A stretch of 64,000 nt of DNA from Sphingomonas aurantiaca (GTDB lineage: Bacteria > Pseudomonadota > Alphaproteobacteria > Sphingomonadales > Sphingomonadaceae). Made by a program: the position numbers and the translations under genes. The notes under the pieces were generated by a model, which saw only the letters and a list, made by a program, of their open reading frames with translations, was not told the DNA's origin and ran no database searches. Numbering within the stretch: position 1 is the stretch's first letter; each line of letters starts with the position of its first letter. The stretch covers positions 62,001 to 126,000 of the forward strand of contig NZ_QAOG01000002.1 of NCBI RefSeq assembly GCF_003050705.1, read 5' to 3'. Shown one piece after another: positions 59,025-64,000 of the stretch.

Positions 59025-59717
59025 ATGACGACGATGAGCCTCGAGACCGAGACCCCTGCTTTGGCCCCCGCCGCGGCATTCGATACGATGCGTCACGCGA
59101 TGGTCGCGAGCCAGCTTCGCACCAATGCGGTCAGCGACCAGCGCGTCGTCGCGGCGATGGCGCGCGTACCCCGCGAAACGTTCATGCCAGAGGGCGTCCG
59201 GTCGATCGCCTATCGCGACGCAGCGATCCCGCTGGGTGGCGGTCGCTACGCCAATCTGCCGATGGCAACCGGCCGGTTGCTGACCGAGGCCTATCTCACC
59301 CCAACCGATCGCGTTCTGCTGATCGGCGCCGCGTCGGGTTATACCGCCGCCGTACTTAGCGAGATCGTCGGTTCTGTGGTCGCGGTCGAAAGCGATCCCG
59401 CGTTGCTCGCCACCGCGCGCGCTGCGCTCGACGGGGTTGGCAATGTCGAGATCGTCGCCGCGCCGCTGAACGAAGGGCACGCTGCCGGCGCGCCCTATGA
59501 CGTTCTGATCGTCGACGGCGCGATCGAGGCGATTCCCGATGCGCTGATCGCGCAGGTCCGCTCGGGCGGCCGCGTCGTGTCCGGAATCGCCGAGCATGGG
59601 CTGACTCGTCTGGCGTCGGGCCGAAAGACCGATGGCGGGTTCGCGCTGGCGGCGTTCGTCGATGTCGAATGCGTCGTGCTTCCAGGTTTCGACACCCCCA
59701 AACCCTTCAGGTTCTAA
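59025..59717 (+). CDS. pcm: Protein-L-isoaspartate O-methyltransferase family protein
   Basis: SAM-dependent methyltransferase of 230 residues, related to the repair enzyme for isoaspartyl residues. It shows MVASQLRTNAVSDQRVVAAMARVPRETFMPEGVRSIAYRD (about 26-65) and the SAM loop LLIGAASGYTAAVLSEIVGSVVAVESDPAL (about 97-126), where classical Pcm has GTGSGY. This GAASGY version is usual in the TolC-linked alphaproteobacterial paralogue. It is followed 5 bases later by the TolC-family gene, so both are probably co-transcribed. ATG 59034 is an alternative start. Confidence 0.88.
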   Translation: MTTMSLETETPALAPAAAFDTMRHAMVASQLRTNAVSDQRVVAAMARVPRETFMPEGVRSIAYRDAAIPLGGGRYANLPMATGRLLTEAYLTPTDRVLLIGAASGYTAAVLSEIVGSVVAVESDPALLATARAALDGVGNVEIVAAPLNEGHAAGAPYDVLIVDGAIEAIPDALIAQVRSGGRVVSGIAEHGLTRLASGRKTDGGFALAAFVDVECVVLPGFDTPKPFRF

Positions 59718-59722
59718 GCCTT

Positions 59723-61255
59723 ATGATCACGCGCACCGCTCGTATCCGCTGCTTGCTCGCAAGTGTTGCGCTGATCTATAACGCTGCACCAGTCGGTGCG
59801 GAGACGCTGCGCGAGGCGCTGGTCAAGGCGTACACGACCAACCCGATCATCACCGGCCAGCGCGCGACTTTGCGCGCGACCGACGAGAATGTCCCGATCG
59901 CGCGCGCCTCGGGGCTGCCCTCGGCCAATGTGACGGGCGACTATACCGAATATGTCGTGACCGCGGCGAACAGCTTCATCGCGCTGCCGCGCCAGGCGGT
60001 GGCGCGCACCAACGTGTCGGTGCCGCTCTATCAGGGCGGACAGGTCCGCAATTCCGTCGCCGCCGCCAAGACCAGGGTCGAGGCGGGCCGCGCGACGCTG
60101 CGCGGGACCGAGGCGGATTTGTTCACCAACGTCGTCGCCGCCTATATGGACGTGATCCGCGACGAGGCGATCGTCGGCCTGAACACGCAGAACGTCCGCG
60201 TGCTCGACGTCAATCTGCAGGCGAGCCGCGACCGGTTCCAGGTCGGCGACCTGACCCGCACCGACGTCGCGCAGTCGGAGGCGCGCCTCGCACTCGCCCG
60301 CGCACAGCTCCAGTCCGCCGAGGCGCAGCTGATCTCGAGCCGGGAAAACTATATCCGCTATGTCGGCACGCCCGCCGGCACGCTCGAAACGCCCCCGACG
60401 CTCCCGCATCTTCCGGACAGCCCCGCCTCGGCGGTGACCGTCGCGATCGAGAACAACCCGGTCCTCATCGCCGCAGCGAAGGAGCGCGATGCGACCCGCT
60501 ATGATGTTGGGGTCGCCCGCGCGAGCCGCCTGCCGCAGGTCAGCGCGACCGGTTCGGCCAGCTATACCAACTATCTCGGTTCGGCCTCGACGACGGACGG
60601 CAGCGTCAACACGTTTCCCAACGCCAACAAGGCGGTGCAGGCGGGCCTCTCGCTGACGCTGCCGCTGTTCCAGGGCGGTCGCCCCGCCGCGCAGGTCCGC
60701 CAGGCCGAAGCCTTTCAGAGCCGCGCGATCGAGAACGTCACCGCGACCGAACGCAACGTCATCTCGCAGGCGCGCTCCGCCTTCGCCGTCTGGCAGTCGT
60801 CGGAACAGGTGATCCAGTCGTCCGAAACTGCGGTCAACGCCAACAAGCTGAGCCTCGAAGGCGTCCGTGCCGAGAACAGCGTGGGCACGCGAACCATCCT
60901 CGACATCCTCAACGCCGAGCAGGAACTGCTCAACAGCCAAGTGACGCTCGTCACCGCGCGACGCGATGCGTATGTCGCCGGCTTCGCGTTGCTCGCGGCG
61001 ATGGGGCAGGCCGAGGCGCGCGACTTGGGGCTCGACGGCGGCGTGCTCTACGATCCGGTCGCCAATTATCAGCGCGTCCACCACAAGATCTGGGACTTCG
61101 GCGGCGATGGCGAGCCGGTGCCGGTCGGCACGCGGACCGTGCAATCGCCTGCGCAGGATGCGCATGTCCAGCCGCAACGCGATCCGTTGCTCGATACGCC
61201 GGTTGACAGGAACCCCGCCTTAACCACAGGTAAGGACGCGCCGAGCCGCCAATAG
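59723..61255 (+). CDS. tolC: TolC-family outer membrane efflux protein
   Basis: Outer-membrane channel for tripartite efflux or type I secretion, 510 residues. It has a signal peptide (CLLASVALIYNAAPVGA), then two OEP repeats. The first has ETLREALVKAYTTNPIITGQRATLRATDENVPIARASGLP and LYQGGQVRNSVAAAKTRVEA. The second begins near YDVGVARASRLPQVSATGSASYTNYLG and has LPLFQGGRPAAQVRQAEAFQSRAIENVTATERNV. Long coiled-coil stretches lie between. Start ATG 59723 is 6 bases after the pcm stop codon. Confidence 0.93.
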   Translation: MITRTARIRCLLASVALIYNAAPVGAETLREALVKAYTTNPIITGQRATLRATDENVPIARASGLPSANVTGDYTEYVVTAANSFIALPRQAVARTNVSVPLYQGGQVRNSVAAAKTRVEAGRATLRGTEADLFTNVVAAYMDVIRDEAIVGLNTQNVRVLDVNLQASRDRFQVGDLTRTDVAQSEARLALARAQLQSAEAQLISSRENYIRYVGTPAGTLETPPTLPHLPDSPASAVTVAIENNPVLIAAAKERDATRYDVGVARASRLPQVSATGSASYTNYLGSASTTDGSVNTFPNANKAVQAGLSLTLPLFQGGRPAAQVRQAEAFQSRAIENVTATERNVISQARSAFAVWQSSEQVIQSSETAVNANKLSLEGVRAENSVGTRTILDILNAEQELLNSQVTLVTARRDAYVAGFALLAAMGQAEARDLGLDGGVLYDPVANYQRVHHKIWDFGGDGEPVPVGTRTVQSPAQDAHVQPQRDPLLDTPVDRNPALTTGKDAPSRQ

Positions 61256-61282
61256 GGGTGTTGCGCGGCTACGGGGTTTGGG

Positions 61283-61906
61283 ATGGTCCGGATGGGGGAC
61301 GTGAACGGCGAGCCGTCGATGGAGGAGATTCTGTCGTCGATCAAACGCATCATCGCGGAGGAGGGCGACACGCCCGGCCGGTCGCGGCGTCCCGCGCGGA
61401 CGAACGCGGCGCCCGCCGATCGCGATTCGGCCTATCATGAGCCCGCCTATCGCGACGCCGCCTATCTCGACGACGAGATCGACGACGATGAAGTTCTCGA
61501 ATTGAGCGATCCCATGCCGATGGTCGACCGTACGCCCCGCCCGCCGAAATCCCCGGTCCTGACCTCGGTCGATGCCGCGCCCGAACCGCGCCAGGCAGCG
61601 CCCAAGCCGCAGCCCCAGTCGCACGCACAGCACCAGTCGCACACGCAGCACCAGCCGAACCCTGCGCCGGAGCCCACGTCCGAATCGATCGTCTCGCGCG
61701 AGACCGCCGCGGCAACGCGCGCGCCGCTCGAGGCGTTGACCCGGATGATGATCAAGCCCGACACCAACAGCGACGGCACGCTCGAAGGGCTCGTGCGCGA
61801 AATGCTGCGGCCGATGCTGCGCGAGTGGATCGACGCGAACCTGCCCAACATGGTCGAGGACATGGTCGCGCGCGAAATCGCCAAGATCATGAACCAGCAG
61901 CCTTAA
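61283..61906 (+). CDS. popZ: PopZ-like polar organising protein (DUF2497)
   Basis: Assembles at the cell pole in alphaproteobacteria and anchors the origin/ParB complex. The 207-residue protein has the conserved N-terminal EPSMEEILSSIKRIIAEE (about 10-27), a long acidic, Pro- and Gln-rich disordered middle with a QSHAQHQSHTQHQ repeat, and the C-terminal DUF2497 helices (LEGLVREMLRPMLREWIDANLPNMVEDMVAREIAKIM). The tolC-popZ-valS neighbourhood is a usual alphaproteobacterial order; here a sensor kinase lies between popZ and valS. Confidence 0.9.
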   Translation: MVRMGDVNGEPSMEEILSSIKRIIAEEGDTPGRSRRPARTNAAPADRDSAYHEPAYRDAAYLDDEIDDDEVLELSDPMPMVDRTPRPPKSPVLTSVDAAPEPRQAAPKPQPQSHAQHQSHTQHQPNPAPEPTSESIVSRETAAATRAPLEALTRMMIKPDTNSDGTLEGLVREMLRPMLREWIDANLPNMVEDMVAREIAKIMNQQP

Positions 61907-61917
61907 ACCCGGCGCAT

Positions 61918-61948
61918 CCCCGGCGGAACCAGCACGGTTCCGCCGGGG
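61918..61948 (+). terminator. Stem-loop between popZ and the LOV histidine kinase
   Basis: A perfect 13-base-pair stem (CCCCGGCGGAACC / GGTTCCGCCGGGG) with loop AGCAC, beginning 12 bases after the popZ stop and followed by only TT. It lies 12 bases before the kinase ATG, so it could also affect kinase translation. Confidence 0.65.
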
Positions 61949-61959
61949 TTACGCTCTCC

Positions 61960-63585
61960 ATGTCTGATCCGAGCGCGCAGCAACCAGTGGCCGGGATAGA
62001 CCCGGCTAAAGCCCCCATACAGGGCGGGGAGTGGCGCGGCTCGAACGAAGCCATCGTCCCGGCCAAGGCGGGCAGCGATATCTTCTTTGCGGCGGTGAAG
62101 ACCACGCGGATGCCGATGGTCGTCACCGACCCGCATCGCCCCGACAACCCGATCATCTTCTGCAACGAGGCGTTCTCGTTCATGACGGGCTACTCCCAAG
62201 ACGAGATCCTCGGCTATAACTGCCGCTTCCTGCAGGGTCCCGAGACCGACCAGACCGCGATCGACGAGGTTCGCGCCGCCATCGCCAAGCGCGAGGAAGT
62301 CGCGGTCGAGGTCCTCAACTATCGCAAGAACGGCTCAACCTTCTGGAACGCGCTGTTCGTGTCGCCCGTGTTCGGCGACGATGGCGAACTCCGCTATTTC
62401 TTCGCCAGCCAGCTCGATATTTCCCGCCGTCGCGAAGCCGAGGAAGCGCTGCACGAGGCGCAGCGCATGGAAGCGGTCGGCAAGCTGACGGGCGGCATTG
62501 CGCATGATTTCAACAATCTGCTGCAAGTCATTCAGGGCTATGCGGACATTCTCGACGCACGGATCGGCCCCGACGACCGGTCGGCGCGACGCGCGGTCGA
62601 TGCCATTTCTACCTCCGCGGCGCGCGCGGCGACGCTGACGCAGCAACTGCTCGCGTTTGCGCGCAAGCAGGAACTGCGCGACCGGCTGATGAACCTGAAC
62701 CAGCTGGTCGGCGATTTCCGGCCGATCCTCGAACGCAGTGTCGGCGCCGGGATCACGCTGAAACGCGATCTCGCGTCTGACCTGTGGAATTGCCGCGTCG
62801 ACCCCGTCCAGACCGAGATGGCGCTGCTCAACATCATCGCCAACGCGCGCGATGCGACCGGCGGTGCGGGCACCGTCACGATCACCACGCGCAACGCAGT
62901 GCTGCCCGAGGATGCCAGCGTCGCCAAGCTCGAACCCGGCGAATATGTCGTCGCCACGATACGCGACGATGGCCCCGGGATCGATCCGACGGTCGCCGAG
63001 AAGATCTTCGAACCCTTCTACACGACCAAGGAGATGGGGAAGGGCGCCGGGCTCGGCCTCGCAATGGTCTATGGCTTCATGCGCCAGTCGGGTGGGATCG
63101 CCACCGTTCAGAACGTACCCGGCGGCGGCGCTGCGTTCTCGCTCTATTTCCCGCGCGCGAGCGGCGCGGTCGAGCGCAAGCCCACAGGCCCGGTCGCGCC
63201 GCACGCAGGCGGTGCCGAACGCGTGCTCATGGTCGAGGACCAGATTGAGGTCGGCGAGCTCGGCAAGACTATCCTCGAGGATCTCGGCTACGAAGTCGTG
63301 CTGGTCGACAGCGCGCGCGCCGCACTCGACACGCTGCACGGTGACTCGGACTTCCGGCTGTTGTTCACCGACATACTGATGCCCGGCGGCATGAACGGCG
63401 TCGCGCTCGCGCAGGCGGTGCGGCGCGACTATCCGCACACCGCGGTGCTGCTGACGACCGGGTTCGCGGACGAGGCGATCGACGCGGGCAGCCGCTCGTT
63501 CGAGCTGATCCGCAAGCCCTATCGCCGCAACGAACTCAACGAGCGGATTCGTGCGGTGCTCGACAAGCCCGGTGCGCGGACGTGA
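61960..63585 (+). CDS. LOV-domain hybrid histidine kinase with receiver domain (blue-light sensor)
   Basis: Soluble sensor of 541 residues with no transmembrane helix. Residues ~40-155 form a LOV domain: the flavin-adduct Cys88 in GYNCRFLQG, the FMN-contact Asn120 and Asn130 (NYRKNG, FWNALF) and Gln151 (FASQLD) are all present. The kinase core has His182 in GGIAHDFNNLLQVIQGYAD, then NIIANARDA, DDGPGID and GAGLGLAMVYGF. A C-terminal receiver has EDQ, phospho-acceptor Asp471 in FTDILMP and the KPY lysine. ATG 61960 was chosen because upstream sequence is popZ in another frame. Blue light is the expected signal by family; the output is unknown. Confidence 0.93.
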   Translation: MSDPSAQQPVAGIDPAKAPIQGGEWRGSNEAIVPAKAGSDIFFAAVKTTRMPMVVTDPHRPDNPIIFCNEAFSFMTGYSQDEILGYNCRFLQGPETDQTAIDEVRAAIAKREEVAVEVLNYRKNGSTFWNALFVSPVFGDDGELRYFFASQLDISRRREAEEALHEAQRMEAVGKLTGGIAHDFNNLLQVIQGYADILDARIGPDDRSARRAVDAISTSAARAATLTQQLLAFARKQELRDRLMNLNQLVGDFRPILERSVGAGITLKRDLASDLWNCRVDPVQTEMALLNIIANARDATGGAGTVTITTRNAVLPEDASVAKLEPGEYVVATIRDDGPGIDPTVAEKIFEPFYTTKEMGKGAGLGLAMVYGFMRQSGGIATVQNVPGGGAAFSLYFPRASGAVERKPTGPVAPHAGGAERVLMVEDQIEVGELGKTILEDLGYEVVLVDSARAALDTLHGDSDFRLLFTDILMPGGMNGVALAQAVRRDYPHTAVLLTTGFADEAIDAGSRSFELIRKPYRRNELNERIRAVLDKPGART

Positions 63586-63624
63586 GGCTGGCCTAGCCCG
63601 GACACGCTCGCTAAGGCTTCCGCC

Positions 63625-64000
63625 ATGAGCGAGCTTCCCAAAACCTTCGACCCCGCCTCCATCGAATCGCGCTGGTATGCGCATTGGGAGGCCAGCGGCC
63701 AATTTCGCCCCGACCGCCCGAACGCCGAGCCGTGGACGATCGTCAACCCGCCGCCCAACGTCACGGGCAGCCTGCACATCGGCCACGCGCTCGACAACAC
63801 GCTGCAGGATATCCTGACGCGCCATGCGCGCTTGAAGGGCAAGGACGCGCTCTGGGTGGTCGGCACCGATCACGCCGGCATCGCCACGCAAATGGTCGTT
63901 GAGCGCCAGATGGGTGCGATGTCCCCGCCGCAGAAGCGCACCGACCTCTCGCGCGAGGACTTCATCGCCAAGGTCTGGGCGTGGAAGGAAGAGAGCGGCG
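63625..64000 (+). CDS. valS: Valine-tRNA ligase (3' end outside window)
   Basis: Class-I aminoacyl-tRNA synthetase that charges tRNA-Val. Only the first 125 residues are in the window. They show the standard start [25 protein letters not shown], the [21 protein letters not shown] segment containing the HIGH ATP-binding motif, and [17 protein letters not shown], all diagnostic for ValRS. Confidence 0.97.
   Translation, partial: MSELPKTFDPASIESRWYAHWEASGQFRPDRPNAEPWTIVNPPPNVTGSLHIGHALDNTLQDILTRHARLKGKDALWVVGTDHAGIATQMVVERQMGAMSPPQKRTDLSREDFIAKVWAWKEESG

Overview
This is a high-GC chromosomal window from an alphaproteobacterium, most likely a Sphingomonas or close relative. The evidence is the TonB-dependent receptors without other nutrient porins, a PopZ/DUF2497 gene near valS, Flp pilins, RcnB/glycine-zipper proteins, and the aroK-aroB and xerD-accA blocks. 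I see no prophage, insertion sequence, CRISPR array or rRNA. Nothing was searched against a database; family calls come from motifs and recognised sequence patterns.

Layout. 1-3676: 3' part of a TonB-dependent receptor, overlapped by a beta-propeller phytase. 3711-6214: tRNA-Gly, a tightly overlapping TspO/DCC/DUF427 operon, and a hydroxyacid dehydrogenase. 6273-9160: a two-component system facing a secreted OB-fold protein with a collagen-like tail. 9221-17352: PepSY membrane protein, OFA-family transporter with an FAH-family hydrolase, catalase-like protein with a phosphoesterase, TonB-like protein, glycosyltransferase. 17503-26413: rpoB-rpoC on the minus strand, with their own promoter and a terminator-like hairpin in the leader. 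26565-31101: hemerythrin-like protein, M15 peptidase, RluA-type pseudouridine synthase, ArfB, free methionine sulfoxide reductase and an RcnB-like protein, separated by palindromic repeats.

31260-51406 is the most interesting part. It is about 20 kb of genes that read as one pathway for eating plant hydroxyproline-rich glycoproteins (extensins, arabinogalactan proteins). It holds a TonB receptor, a Tat-exported GH2 glycosidase, a DUF5695 protein, a Tat-exported GH146/GH127-type beta-L-arabinofuranosidase with the complete Cys/Glu zinc site, an exported DUF885 metallopeptidase, an M24 prolidase-like peptidase, a D-amino-acid (D-hydroxyproline) dehydrogenase, a DapA-family enzyme, a 4-hydroxyproline 2-epimerase with both catalytic cysteines, an Ldh-family imine reductase candidate, a GntR/FCD regulator and an amino-acid permease. 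Three promoter regions in this block share an AT-rich word (core RTATACGRTAT), which suggests one regulon. The proposed flow is: deglycosylate outside or in the periplasm, cut the peptide, import it, release (hydroxy)proline, epimerise, oxidise and deaminate to alpha-ketoglutarate semialdehyde. The last step, a semialdehyde dehydrogenase, is not in the window.

51411-64000 is housekeeping: aroK-aroB with a 46-residue DUF2256 protein, a long exported protein, xerD, accA, two separate Flp pilins, mutT, tRNA-Cys, pcm, a TolC-type outer membrane protein, PopZ, a LOV-domain hybrid histidine kinase (a probable blue-light sensor) lying between popZ and valS, and the start of valS.
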